A stretch of 64,000 nt of DNA, taken from Pachypanchax playfairii. Taxonomy: Eukaryota; Chordata; Actinopteri; Cyprinodontiformes; Aplocheilidae. The notes below the pieces were generated by a model that was given only the letters and a program-made list of their open reading frames with translations, was not told the DNA's origin and ran no database searches. Of the stretch, positions 12,153 through 24,506 are shown in pieces; within the stretch, counting starts at the first letter, position 1; every line of letters starts with the position of its first letter. Position numbers and translations under genes: made by a program. Location of the stretch: the NCBI GenBank assembly GCA_006937955.1, contig SSNP01000051.1, positions 399,466-463,465 of the forward strand, read 5' to 3'.

Positions 12153-12622
12153 CCCTGGTTTATATCTAATAAATAAAAATGAATGAAGTTCTGTTTTATG
12201 TGCTTAGTGAGAACTGAAAATAAATTTGAGGAATAAACAGAATTTGGTCTCATTTTAAAACGTAAATCGAAATCAGCTTATTCACAAGTTAATTATTAAT
12301 TAATAATCACATCTGCTGTGTTTATTTTGTTTCTTAAAAATACTTTAAACACCAGCGTGAGTGTGGGCAAAAACTTCTTTATGTTAGAATATCCAGATAT
12401 CTTTTATTTGTACACAGGACCGTCATGCTTATTGCATGTTTAAGTGAAAATGACCTGAATTGTTACATCAAAAGCATTAAATCTTTTTATGATCATGAGT
12501 AAACGTTTTCTTCTTCGGATCAGACCAAATAAAAACTGTAGGCGGCGCTTCACCTTCAGGTAACATCTTACCACCTTCACTGCTGCAAACCAGCTGCTCC
12601 AGAGGTGTTCAGGTGCGTTTGG
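12153..12622. other. 3' flank of the vasotocin receptor gene
   Basis: This lies just downstream of the minus-strand receptor gene and probably holds its 3' untranslated region. A minus-strand AATAAA occurs at 12403-12408, about 215 bases past the stop, a plausible polyadenylation signal. No other feature seen. Confidence 0.4.
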
Positions 12623-14310
12623 TCACGTTGCAGGTGGAGTGTGGGGAGCGGTTTTAACAGTGAGGTCTCTGAAGGGTTCTGAAAGCCTTGGACCCTGCAG
12701 GCGTGACAGCAGAGTGGTCCGACGGATGCTGCTATCAGAATCCTGCTGGTGGAATTTACTCCTCAACCGGTGGCAACAAGGCAAACTGCTGACACAGTCA
12801 GAGAGCAGGTGTCCACTGAAGATCATGTAGATCCAGGGGTTACAGCAGCTGTTGAGGCTGGCCAGCAGCGCTGAGAGCGTCACGATGGCGTTCTCAGAGT
12901 CTGACAGAGAGCACAAACAGGTTCACGAATGAGTTAATGAGTCTGACTGATTAAACTGTTGAATCCCTCGAGCTTCATGCAAAAATCAGGGAAATAGTTT
13001 CCATTATGGAGCTTTGCACATTCTGAGCTAAAGATGTTCGTCCTTCCAGTGACTTAAAGACAAACTCAGATGAATTTTACTTTGAAGCTGCATAACCTTA
13101 TCTTGTTTTAGTGATGCTGAAGCCCATACTGATAAAATATAAAAAGTTCTCTAATTTTAAGGAGAATTTGACTGAAAATACAGAAAGTCAAAGGGAAAGT
13201 AAGAAACTCTTGTTATTCCTTAAAATGAAATCGGTTAATTATCTATAATAAATGAACATATTTATTATGAGATTGTTAAAATTGTGGGGTTTTATCAAGA
13301 AATTAAATAAATATGTATGATATGGAACAGTGTGCCTGAAGCAGGGCAGTAAAAAAAAGAGGAGAGGGGTTTGAATTTAGCATGTTTCAATTTGTGGCAC
13401 CTCATCAATAAAAAATATTCAAAACACGAGCATCTTAAACACAAAGTGAGACCTTTTGAAACATCACTGTGTGGGAATTAATTATCTGCTCTCAAGGTGA
13501 TTTCCACAGAAGGTTTTTAGCTTTAAGTGCTCAGAACAAAGTCCTTCTGATGTCACAGAAAAACATGTTTACTTCCAAATTATTTACAACGCAATACTGA
13601 AGTCCCACCTCCTTCTGGAGAGCCAAGTCCTAATTGGTCAGTTGAAGAGACCTGATTAAGCACCGCCCACTATCCGCCATCCACAATGTTAAATTTAACA
13701 GATAAACATCAGTTTATAAGGAGGCACCTGAAGATCAGATTTTTTTCAGAACAATAAAAACAACACTTTTAGCAGTTAAGTCTCTAAAGTCACTAAATGA
13801 ATTTAAAAAGAAAAGGTAAAAATGTAGCTGGAGTCTTTAAACATCAGTTGGCGCAGAAATTTTATGACTAAATACTCGTTTTCCATAAAGATTCAAATAG
13901 TTTGAATCATAAAGTGGAGCAATTATTACCCAAAGCCAGAAAATTTGATAGTTTCTTTCATGTTCAATTTCAAAACAAAAATTTTTATATCAACTAAAAA
14001 AAAAGGTTTCGATAGCTGAACTCAAATTATTTGATAGGAGTTTTTCCACCCCCATAAAATTACGTTTGCTGCACACAAAATGTGTATCTTGAATTTCACA
14101 TACACACAATTTGCCCTCAGCCAAAGTTTATTTTTTGAGTGGAAAACAATTCCATCAAGTAATTTGAGTATAAATAATTAATCTCTTTTTTTAGTGAAGT
14201 TATAGACCCCCCCCAAAAAAGAAAGAGAAATGTTTTGAAACTAAACAAACTTTTTTCTTGAAAAAAAGGCTAATAACAACAACAATAATAACAATAATAA
14301 CAACAACAAC

Positions 14311-14346
<36 letters not shown>

Positions 14347-15392
14347 GTGTCTCATGTTGGTGACTCACCGGCCCAGGAGAAAGTCTCGTCCCATACCGAC
14401 CACATCTGCACGGTGAAGAAAGGCGCCCAGCACACCACGTACGCCACCACGATCACGAAAGTCATCTTGACTGTGCGTAATTTGGCGCGGGATATGGTGC
14501 TAACGCTGCTGACCGAGTTCCTGCCCAGAATCCCGTTCTTGGTGGCCTCCACCACCGCCTCCGCGCTCTTCCTCCTGGTCTTGTATTTCAGGTTCATCCA
14601 GATAGTCCGGCAGATGAATCCGTAGCAGAAGACGAGCACAAGCACGGGCACGAGGAAGATCCCGGTGGTGATCCAGGTGATGTAGGCGCGCAGACCCCAC
14701 GGTTCCACGAAGTGTCCCCAGCAATCGTAGACAGCCGAACCGGGTCGAACCTCGCTCAGGGAGAAGATGAAATACTGCGGGGTGCTGAGGACCAGGCTGC
14801 ACGCCCAGGTGGAGCCGATCATCAGGTATGCGCGCTGCTTGGGCTGCTGGAGCGTCTGCAGCGGATGACAGATGGCGATGTACCGGTCCAGAGTCATCAT
14901 CACCATCATGTAGGTGGAGGCGAACATGCCCAGAACCTGCAGGTGCTTCACGATTCGGCACAGAAAGTCCGGTCCGTAAAACCTGAAGGTGATCTCCCAG
15001 CAGAGCTGCGGCAGCACCTGGAAGAAGGCGACCACCAGGTCCGCCAGGCTCAGATGCTTCATGAACAGATGCATCCGGGACAGTTTCCGCCGGGTTCTGT
15101 ACATCGCCAGCAGGACGCTCAGGTTCCCCACCACCGCAGCCAGAAAGGTAAGACTCAGGACGGTGATTTCGATCTTGGCCACCTCCTCGTTCCGTCCAAA
15201 CGGGTCGGTGTCGTTTCTCCTCGCGCTGATGTTTGCAGCAGCTGCTGTGGCTCCACTCTCCAGCCTCTCCGTGAAATTAAACGGTTCCGTGCAGTTCTGG
15301 TCCGTGATGTTGCAGGAGTTCTCCGAGGAGAAGAGCATGGTGGCTGCCTCTTCCTCCTCCTTGCGCACGGAGGTGCCTGTCCGCATGTGCAT
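12623..15392 (-). CDS. avpr1a: Arginine vasotocin/vasopressin V1a-type receptor (2 exons, complete)
   Basis: This is a seven-helix G-protein-coupled receptor for vasotocin. V1a receptors couple to Gq/phospholipase C at the plasma membrane. Exon 1 is 15392-14369 and exon 2 is 12900-12623, in phase, giving 433 residues (human V1a is 418). The N-terminus has five N-glycosylation sequons (NIT, NCT, NFT, NIS, NDT). Helix 2 carries LSLADLVVAFFQVLPQ, helix 3 ends in LDRYIAICHP, and the paired extracellular cysteines are in FLCRIVKHLQ and YDCWGHF. Helix 6 is KMTFVIVVAYVVCWAPFF, helix 7 SLNSCCNPWIY with NPxxY, then a likely palmitoylated CVSSLPCC. SRAKLRTVKM and QMWSVWD are V1a-like. The 1468-bp intron between helices 6 and 7 is the position conserved in this family. 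A second ATG at codon 19 is an alternative start. Which teleost duplicate this is cannot be told here. Confidence 0.95.
14276..14345. repeat. (AAT/AAC)n microsatellite in the avpr1a intron
   Basis: A trinucleotide tract of mixed AAC and AAT units ends in about 13 pure AAT copies. It stops about 23 bases from the exon 1 splice donor, so in the transcript it is a TTA/TTG tract right after the donor. Confidence 0.95.
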
Positions 15393-16006
15393 TACCGTCT
15401 CCTGCAGAGAACGTGGCGGTTCCGCTCCTCAAAGCTCAGCAGCGCAGCTGAAGACCGACAGACAGAAACTTTTATCCAAATGAGTTTTACGCACAGCTGC
15501 CCGTTTCATATCTGAGCTGCAGCTTCTTTTAAAAGCTTCAACCCCAATGTACCCACTCAACACACACACACACACACACGCACAGACTGCCCCCTCCTAC
15601 TAAATACAGTTTCACAGAACACATAAAGTGCCCACTGGGAGGACTGTGCGCAGATATATTAGAATCAAAATTGCAGCTGTTTTCATGTAAAAACCCAAAG
15701 AGCAGAAACTAAAAAGGTGAAAATGATGAAAGACCTGAGTTTAGACAGTAACATGCTGTTAAAGGAGTTATCATCAATAGTTTTCTAGAGGCCTTTTTGC
15801 AGTTTTAGGTTTGAACCTGATGGCATATTGCGCAGTGTGTGTTTAAGAAGATTAGGAAACAGGAGACAAAACAAGATGAACTCTGGAAGTCAAAGAAGGT
15901 GTAACAGATCAGACATTCCCTATAATGAAATGATTTAATTCAATTTCTTTGCCAAACAAGTGATTTAAAACTGAAAATTTCATCTTCTACTCATCTAGTC
16001 TGGTCA
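15393..16006. other. 5' flank of avpr1a, with (CA)n tract
   Basis: This is the upstream region of the receptor. A (CA)n tract at 15561-15579 lies about 170 bases before the start codon. A TATA-like TTTTAAAAG occurs near 15518-15530 on the minus strand, a weak promoter candidate. Confidence 0.5.
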
Positions 16007-16450
16007 AGGAGGCAACAGGTTCAGGAGGGAAACCTAGCCTCAATCAGACCCAGTGACATCCTGGGAGATCAAGGTGTTCCCAGTCCATAGAGGATATATA
16101 ATCCCTCCAGTGAGTTCTGGTTCTGCTCTGCGTCTCCTCCCAGTGGGACGAGCCCAGAAAACCTCCTAGGGGAGGCGTCCAGGCTGCATCCTGACCAGAT
16201 GTCTGAACCATCTCAGCTGACTCCTCTTGATGAGGAGAAGCAGCGGCTCTACTTCAGACGATGGAGCTCCTCCCCTTATCTCTGAGTCCGGCCTACAGAG
16301 GAAGCTCATTTCAGCTGCTTCTATCCAGGATCTTGTTCTTTCATTGAGGATCCAGATCTAATGACCAGATGAGGGTGAGAACGTAGACAGACCAGTAAAT
16401 CAAGAGCTTTTCCTTGGACACGTACCTCCACAGCCCCCCAACAGAATGTC
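16007..16450 (-). mobile_element. Non-LTR retrotransposon (LINE) 3' fragment
   Basis: Minus-strand translation around 16230-16080 gives LVRMQPGRLP and VFWARPTGRR, conserved in the C-terminus of a common fish LINE reverse transcriptase. It matches the longer copy at 54254-55110 block by block. It has no complete domain and is dead. Confidence 0.65.
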
Positions 16451-17177
16451 CTTAGAGACCAAGTTGTAAGCCACAAAACACACATAGATACACAGTAACT
16501 GTTGGTTTAAATCAGCATTGAACTACCAGACTATCCTGCATCATCAGTTCAATATAAATATCTCCTTCACTCGATTCCCCACGTGCAGATTTGTGTGTGT
16601 TGTGAGTTTACAGGGCAGATAACCTGATAACCTCAGAGGCGGAGCTTGTTTTTAAAACATTGAGCAGAAGGTGAACCTTGTGTCATGAAGAGGGAAAACT
16701 CCAACAGACAGACATAAAGAGGACGAAAGCTTCAAGTCAAAATTCTAAACAAACGCTAGTAAAAGATAAAATCCTCCTGAAGTGTTTCAGGATTCTTTTA
16801 GACGAATAAAGTCCTCATGAGAGACCACGTCAACAGATCTCTTTGTATCTGTGCAACAATTTAACTGTTTTATCTGAATAACTTTCAGACCATCTTCCAA
16901 ACTTAGACTGTCAACAAACAACAAACATGCTGTTCAAGCTGGAGATCCCTCCAATGTGTCTGAATTATAACAGTTCTACAAAGAGTGTGAACGTAATGGA
17001 AAAGACACATTGCAGATGTTCCAGCTGTGGCTGAAACAGCTAGTTATTAGGGTTAGCAGGAGTTAATTCATTCACACAGACGTTTATCTCCTAATAAATT
17101 GAAAAACTGTTTGTATTTACTCGGATTGTCTGTGTCTTTGATGATTTAAAACATTTACATATGAGAAAGGGATGAGA
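16451..17177. other. Intergenic DNA, nothing recognised
   Basis: No supported gene or family-level repeat is seen. Confidence 0.45.
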
Positions 17178-18134
17178 CAGGGGTGCACATAATATTTTTG
17201 GCCTGGTTCTCAGAAGAGAACCTAGGGTTGTTGCTTGGTCCTCCTCACATTTTTAAATGTGTCTCGCTGTGTCTCTTCCGAGCTCCTCTGCTTTGTTTTT
17301 GGTTTCATCAAGCTTCAAATTCAGTCTGTTTACTTTACCTGGCTCTATATTTGTTTCAATAAAAATCCTTTAATTGTTGAAAAAATCAAGAGAAACCAGT
17401 AAAATATAAAAATACTGGTAAAAAAAAAACCTTCAGAGTTCAGGTTGGATTGTTTACAGGTTTGATTGTTCACTTTAATCTACATTTAACAGTTTGGTGT
17501 TGAAATGTATTAGTCAGCTGTTGGAGCTTCTGTCATTTACTGTTTTTTGTTTTGAAATGATGAGGATGTTTGTAATGTGATGCAGTCAGATAAAAAGATA
17601 CACTGGACAGTTATGGGGCATTGACTGCATATCCCATAGTGCTTTGCGCGCATTCAAAATGGCGCGGATCACAGACAAATACGCTGATACTGTTGATTAA
17701 AACAGGTGGTTTTCTGTATTTTATAGCACAAAAAGGTAGTTATACACGTCTGTAACACGATGGTCTATTTGTCTTATTCAGTGAATTTTTTCAGTTTTGA
17801 CACGATGCAGAATCCTGCAGTCAGCTGCACTGATCTGACTGACTGAAAATCCATCACACTGGCAAACTGATACACAGAGACAGAGAGAGACGCAGCATCA
17901 GCTGATCAGCTGGAACTTCGGCGCTCTGGCTGAGAAACATATCAGTCAAACAAAAGAAGTCAACGGGATTCTTCATTTATTTGACAATGAACCGCCTCTG
18001 ATTAACCTAAAAATTCACGCAGCTCAGCCAAACCAATGTTAAGTACGCAAACGCGTGTTGCAACTTTTCATCTGGTGCGCATTTTATATTTTGACAGTGT
18101 GTGCGGACCTGCGGACCACTTATGTGCACCCCTG
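17178..18134. mobile_element. Putative non-autonomous hAT-like transposon
   Basis: The left end is CAGGGGTGCACATAA and the right end is its inverted complement (TTATGTGCACCCCTG at 18120-18134). The CAGGGG start is typical of hAT elements. The expected 8-bp target duplication is not evident, so the flanks have decayed or the family differs. A CpG-rich patch near 17646-17670 (GCGCGCATTCAAAATGGCGCG is split around it) resembles a promoter. No transposase domain is seen. Confidence 0.6.
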
Positions 18135-19728
18135 ATTATTTATCGCAGTGTAATCACAACCTATTGGTTCAACATGATTATTTCAGCAAGACTTTCAAAC
18201 GTAATGAAAAATAAAATTATTTTAAAACATCTGGAGTCATGCCAATCAGCTAGAGGCCTGAACTCAGTAGTTCCACTTTGAAATATGTTTTCACGCAGAG
18301 ATTTATTACAATCTAAAAGCCTCGTGTATCTGTCAAAACTAGTAAAACAATACAAAACAGGTGGAGCAGAAACACCATCAGGTCTCTCCAGACCTCCTGA
18401 GGAATCCCCAACTGATCCCAGACCAGCTGGAACACATAATCCCCATTCCAGTCCCTGGGTTGTCCTCAGAGCCTCCGCCCAGCTGCCTGCCTGTGAAAGG
18501 ACATATCTTCATCAATAATGTGATATTAGATGGTGACGTGCTTCTGATTAATCAGGAAACTCAGAGTCACCTGGTTACTTCTGAATGTTTCAAGACTGTT
18601 AGAAGAGAATTTAACTGGACTTCAGGAAACATTAGACTTGTGATCAGTTCACACAACAAATATCTAAGGTGACACGTTGAAGACAAACAGAACTGTTCAA
18701 GTAATAAGATATACTAGCCTTACGCTGCAAGACGGATTCTAACGAGATTTGGAGTTATTACAAACCCACGAAAATCTGTCTTGAACCGCTCCATTGAAAA
18801 CCGTCTATGTTTGGTAGAATAAACGTTTGAACCAATCACTGTGCTTTGGGGCGGGTGTTCAGGTAGACAAAGCAAAACAAACATGGCTGCTGGTGGATGT
18901 ACGCCTAAAAGCGGATATTTAATCTGTTTTAGGACTAGAGATGATTTCTTCATTAAAAATGATTAAAAGTAAGAACTTTGTGCATTTCTTGATGGTAAAA
19001 ATGTGTTTTGCTTTTCTTAGTGGTAACAATGTGTGTGTTTCTGCCAAACGAAGTCGCAAGAGCTTGATTTACTGTGATTGGCTAAAGACAAATCATCAAA
19101 GGCAGACACTTGCTGGCTCGTCCTCCAATCATCTTAAAATAGTATATTAGATGTCCCTCCCTTTTATAGATGGTTTCAAATGGAGCAGTTCCAGATGTAT
19201 GTGTATCCCTGAACCGAGAAGAGGCGGGGCTACACATACTGTAGATCTGGCAGAGCCAGGTTTAAGATATTTCTAAATACTGATCAAATCTAACAAAAAT
19301 ACCAACAAGTTTAATCAGGTCGGGATTATTAGAATTCTGATTTATTTTACTGATTGCACGCCTCAGAACTTAATCAGTAATTGAATCTGAGTATTGTAAT
19401 TGTGATGCCTAAATCTACCCGTAACAACCTGTAGATTCAACAAACTGCCAGTAAACATGAAACTAACGTCACGAATTTTAGATTCTTATTGAAACCTGGA
19501 TGTGTCTATCTCCACTCAAAAAACAAAATGAGACTCCACAAAAACATTTTGAGCTTTGGTAACAAACGTCTTCATTTCCTGGGAAACAGAACGATTTGAA
19601 ACTTGATTTACTGTAATATTAATTCCATCAGCTTCAAAGATATTAAATATTCAGTTCCAAATTTGAAAGTGTAAGTTGGACATGTTGCTAAATTTAATGA
19701 AGAGTAACGTTCATGAGAAAGAAGGCTC
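18135..19728. other. Intergenic DNA with possible old repeats
   Basis: Around 18375-18490 there are weak matches to the LINE tail described at 16007. The segment 18716-19265 looks like a decayed transposon (CTAGCCTTACGCTGCAAGAC at one side, CTGGCAGAGCCAGG at the other), but I could not define matching ends. No gene is supported. Confidence 0.35.
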
Positions 19729-19760
19729 ATGAATGCTTCAAAAACATTGAGTCTTTAACA

Positions 19761-19951
19761 GCGGGATGTGATCCAGTAACACCTGAGCACATTTCTAGGT
19801 ATGGTGTGATTTATAAAGCGGAGATTGCGTGCAGCTGTGCGTACGCCATGTTTTATAGGTCCCAAACTTACTTGGCGTAAGTAGATTTTTTTGCTGAGCT
19901 TAAGTACAAATTTAGTAAGGATTCTCTGCAAAGTTTTACAAATGAGACCCC
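19761..19951 (-). mobile_element. Harbinger-like end fragment (inverted relative to 24507)
   Basis: This is the inverted complement of the first about 200 bases of the Harbinger-like element at 24507, with shared blocks CTTACTTGGCGTAAGTAGAT, CAGCTGTGCGTACGCCATG and AATGAGACCCC at its end. Only this end is present. Confidence 0.8.
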
Positions 19952-20085
19952 AGGTCTTTATCTGGTCCATGTTCAGTGTGGTGCACACAGTGACACCAAA
20001 CTACCAAAGATCCTGTTAGTTCCTGTAAACAGACTGAAGGGCTGAAAACCTTGAAGTCACCTGAGATACTGATTACGATTATTGA
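19952..20085. repeat. 134-bp duplicate of 25868-26001
   Basis: The sequence starting AGGTCTTTATCTGGTCCATG and ending GATTACGATTATTGA is essentially identical to 25868-26001. In both places it directly abuts a Harbinger terminal repeat. Confidence 0.9.
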
Positions 20086-21718
20086 GAAAGAACTCTACTT
20101 TAAATTGGAAATCAGTTCAGTCTCATTTATTGATTTCTAACAGCAGAAACTTTGATGTAACGCTGCATCTTTTCCCTGGAAACAACAACATTAGAACGAG
20201 ACCTTCAGTCCTTCCTGTTCCTCCCGCCTCCATCTTCAGACTCAGGAGTAAAACACAACATAACCTGTTGTACTTTATTTCTTACGAGGCCACAAATTAG
20301 TGTCTTAATGTTCAATCTATATGCACAACACAGTACAAGAGGAACGAGTCATTTCTGCAGAGACTGACTGTTTGTCATGCCAGAAGCAGAGCCAGCTGCT
20401 GATGCAGACGATTACATAATGTGTTGTGATTAAACAATGGTGGGTAATAGTTAGAGCTGTCAGGAGTTATAGATTTATTACTCTATGATTATAGAACCTG
20501 TCAAAACTTCAGAGTAATGACAGATAGCGCAGGCTGGTGTGTACCATGATAAGAGCTCAGATACTGGTGGAGAACATGTTAGACGTGTTGGAGGGATTTA
20601 AAACCAACATACTTCCTTTTTCTGTGTTTTTTAAGGTTTGTGTTAATTAAGATTGTTCTGGTTTTATTTCACTTATTAAAATCCACAACACACATGTATA
20701 TACTTACCTAAAAGAACATAAATCCATTGTGAGTGGAGAAAATACCAAATAAAAGCATCAAATAAAAGATTTTCTTCTCATCCGATGTCTTTATGGTGTA
20801 ATTTAACATCTGCTCATGTTTCTTCTGTTCATCTGTAGTTGGTTTGAATCTTATTCTGATTCTGGTTACTTTTCTCTCATTGGAGTCATTTTATGTCAGA
20901 TTTAATTCTTTCATTTTAATTGGTTCCTTCCTCCTGAAGTCATTCTGTGAGTATTTTATGATTAAAACACAGTCACCTTCATCCAGCCCTTAAAATCCAT
21001 TTACATTCTTCAAGGTTTGTTTGGAGTCATTAAGGTAATTTTGTGTTACTTCATGTTTTTTGTGCTTTTCTTTGTCAGCAGGGGTTTTCCAAAGTGTTTC
21101 GTTCACCTTTATATTCTTTGAGTTCATCTGGTTTTATTCCTAGTTTGTTTGTTCATCGTTTATTTTGGACGTTATTAATCAGATCAGTGTTTTTGCAGCT
21201 TTTACATGTACAGTATTTAAAACATTTTCTAAAAACAGTTTTAGTCCAAATGTTTCAGGTGTAGATTTTAATATAACCAGAGACTTAATATAAGATGAAC
21301 TTCTGTTATAAAGTAAAGCTGCCATATCTCATTTAGATCATTATATCTTTGGAACTGGAATCTGTTTAGTGTGTGATGGAAGTCCCGCCCACTCACCTGA
21401 ACACAGTTTTACTGACATCCAGTCAAATACGAACACATTGATCATTTTGTGATCTGTAAAAACGACACCATGCGACCTCTATCGGCAACCAGGTTTGAAT
21501 AAACAGCAAGGTAAGAACTACTTTTTAAAAAATTATATTTTTATATTTTTCATCAGAAAAAATGTCTAATTTCTTTACAGGGTGCAACTTTAAACCAGAA
21601 CCGGAACCAGCCACTAGGGGGCGCTTGTGGATTTGACCAGGTGACCGGCGACGTTTAATGAGTAAATGAATAAAAATAGATTAATATTAGATCTACAGAC
21701 TTTGCTTTAGTAGCAGGA
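20086..21718. other. Intergenic DNA, nothing recognised
   Basis: Mostly T-rich sequence; no supported gene. The open frame at 21043-21264 is low-complexity in character and has no motif. Confidence 0.45.
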
Positions 21719-22353
21719 AGTAATGCCCCTTTTCCACCGACAAATCGGCACGGCGCGCTTGAGAGCAGTACAATATAGCGCGGATCAACTCGCTTGAGGC
21801 GGTGGAAACATAAAGCGGACATAATTGGGGATATGGGCGTGCCCATCTGGCTATGAAAAGTGGAGTGCAAAAGTCTTTGTCCGCGACGTCACAGCGCGTG
21901 AAACAACAACAACAATGGCGGTTAAACGTGTGTTTTTGTACTTTGCACTCTGTCTGTGGTTCATTTTGGTTGGTTTGATTTTTGGTTCTTGTGGAGGAAA
22001 TCGCCATTGTCCAAAGTCAATTGTATTTTAAAATAAAATATTTGTATGGTTGCTGGGAGTTTTTTTAACGCCTTTTGCGGCGTTAACACCACACACAGCC
22101 GAGCCAATCAGGGGCTACCACTACGTAGTAGTCGTGTCACTGGTAGCAGTTTACTGGACCAATCAGTAGACAGGTGGGCGTGCGGGCCTGCTTTGGCCCG
22201 CTTTGGACCACCGAGGAGGTGGTCGGAAAAAAGAGGCCGGGTTGGCGCGGAACGATGTGGTTAAGACCCGAGAAAGGCGGTGGAAAAGGGTCCGCAGGGG
22301 GCTAAAGTGAACCGAGCCGCACCGTGTTCTGTCCGTGGAAAAGCGGCATTAGT
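21719..22353. mobile_element. MITE with AATGCC(C/G)CTTTTCCAC ends, GC-rich
   Basis: The left end AATGCCCCTTTTCCACCGACA is mirrored at 22325-22350 by TGTCCGTGGAAAAGCGGCATT. The element spans 21722-22350, flanked by AGT on both sides (21719-21721 and 22351-22353), a possible 3-bp target duplication. The interior is CpG-rich, with a CRE-like GACGTCA at about 21886 and an ATG in good context (ACAATGGCGG) near 21915. That ATG opens a 38-codon frame whose product has a strongly hydrophobic stretch (FALCLWFILVGLIFG). No transposase is present. Confidence 0.7.
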
Positions 22354-24124
22354 TTCTATTTTGTGTTAGTTTTATTAATATCTACCATTAAACCAGTTTA
22401 ATGAAGCTGAATGTATTTGTGTTGTTCATTAAAGTCCCCAAATCAAATCGTGATGATTGAATTTTTTCTTTTGCATGAAATATTGATCCTGTACTTACAA
22501 ATAGACAGAATAATATCCCCAAATGTGGAAAATATTTTAAATTGCAAATATTTAACAAACAAAAAATTCACAAAATCAAATTGTATCATATTGGCATGTA
22601 AAACAGAGTCATTTAAAACTAAAACATACATGATTCTGAACTCAGAGATGTGTTACTTTCAGAGAAAAAGAAAAAAGTTTCCTTGTGGGAATGAGAAACA
22701 CTGATGTACATCTGATTTATTATCACAGCTAAAAGTTTAACTGACCAACATTTCACCACATACACTTTTCTTCCTGAAGCAGAACTCCTCATTTATCCTC
22801 AACTTTGCAGGTGGAGAGTCTTTACACAACTACAATCTTTGTTCCAGAGTAGATTATGTGAGTTTTTCTGAGCCAGATGTTTCGGTATCTGCCTCGGGTG
22901 AATCAGAGCTTATTGATCCTCAACACTAACCGGACTCACAGCTGTGGGGTTTTCTGGAAGGTCTATAAATAAAACCCTCTTATTGCTCCTTTGGGCGTTG
23001 TGCTTATGGTCCTTTAATAAACAATAAGTTATCCGTGTGAGTCTCTGGGGTTTTTTTATTATCTCCCAGAGTCTAGTTTTGGTAGCTCGATACAATAATC
23101 ACCACAAAACCTGTGAGAAGGAAAGCAGCAGCTCATGGACTTCACTCACTGCTCGGACCCTTTGGAGATAAATTATATAAAGAGCATGAACATTTAAAAG
23201 CTACATAAAAAAGCAGCAAGAACATGACGCAAAGAATAACAGATAAATAAAAGAAATCCATCTTCCAAAACTAGTCAAAATGTGCTACAAAAGATAAAGA
23301 GATAAATTCTAAATAATCCCAACTCAATCTCTCTTTCAGCTCCTATAGACTAGAAATATATCTGAAACAAAGCTGAACTCCATCGATCATATAAATGAGG
23401 TGTAAAACTAAATTCTCCTAACGCTCCGTGAGGATGGTATTGTACATTAAAAGTCTCCTTAGCTGCAGGAGTTTTCACCACAGTTTGTCATTAAAAAAAG
23501 CTCCTCGGAGAGAAAAGTCGTAAAAAACAATTAACTCCCTGGAGTTCAAACGAGCTCAACTCCAGAGAAAAACAGCCTATAATTATAGTTGATTGGCTGC
23601 AGCAGGTATTGTTTCCTCTATGCCGTATGTGTCGGGTCTGCGGGGGTTGAAAATGTGACCTCACTCCATTCTTCTCCTCTGAAATCCTTGAAACTTAATA
23701 CTGTATTTAAAGCTGACTCTCAACATGAATAGTCATCCTGTCACTGGATGCTTGTCCTGTTTCTTCTCTGCGTTCATACGAGTTAGTTTTGGTTTGGAGG
23801 ATTTTTTTTATCAGTATACATTGTCTCGATCTGTAAATCACGAGAATGCTTCAAAAACATTTAAAGTCTTTAACAGCACGTTTCAGCAGGCAGATCAATA
23901 AGTGGAGTTACACAGAATCTAAAAGCAGAACGGTAAATCAGAGTTCACTCGGTGGCTAATCTGACATTTATTCAGATTAAACATTGTATTATATGTTTTT
24001 ACATCTTTAAAAATCACAGAATAAAATAGTGTTTCTTCTGAAACAAATCAACTTTAACAACCTCCGTGTACAAATGCAAATGTGGACACATTCATTAGTT
24101 CCTTCCCACATTAAATAGAAAACA
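22354..24124. other. Intergenic DNA, mostly unassigned
   Basis: No supported gene. About 33 bases near 23846-23879 (GAATGCTTCAAAAACATT, then AGTCTTTAACAGC) recur at 19730-19762, just left of the Harbinger fragment there. Confidence 0.4.
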
Positions 24125-24440
24125 AAATTCCAGTTTGGTCTCATCAGTCTGGATGATCTTCTCCCAGAAGCTTTAAGATTCACTGATATGCATTTAGTTT
24201 AACTCCAGTCTGTTAGTGTTTTCTCATCATCAGTGGAACCAGTTGGTTCTTCTTCCATGGAGCTCATCATGGTCCAACATGAGACTGATGGTACAATCAG
24301 AATGTGATGGACCTGGATCTTGGAGTTCATATTACTTGACTCTGTTCATCCTCTCTCTCTCCCTCTGATCCAGCTGGTTCCTTTTGTGTCCACATCCTGG
24401 ACGTCGTCCTGCTACAGTCACATCAACATGATACTGTTTA
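24125..24440 (-). mobile_element. Tc1/mariner-like remnant, antisense
   Basis: The plus strand reads as the complement of a decayed Tc1 transposase N-terminal half. TTTGGTCTCATCAGTCTGGA followed by CTTCTCCCAGAAGC is the antisense of the region around the first catalytic Asp (W-x-DET-like). The CTTCCATGGAG...GTCCAACATGAGACTGATGG part matches the helix-turn-helix side. Many substitutions and frame breaks; dead. Confidence 0.55.
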
Positions 24441-24506
24441 ATAATATGATCAGCTGATCACAGGAACATGAAGCTGCTTGGAGATGTAACATCTCCTCAG
24501 ACATCT

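Noticed and set aside
14500..14961. 153-codon minus-strand frame overlapping the receptor
   Set aside because: Shifted-frame shadow of avpr1a exon 1.
14712..15515. 267-codon plus-strand open frame
   Set aside because: It is the antisense of avpr1a exon 1, which encodes a full receptor on the minus strand with all family motifs.
22890..23100. Possible LTR-like end (CTATAAATAAAACC region)
   Set aside because: No matching second copy, primer-binding site or terminal TG...CA pair could be found.
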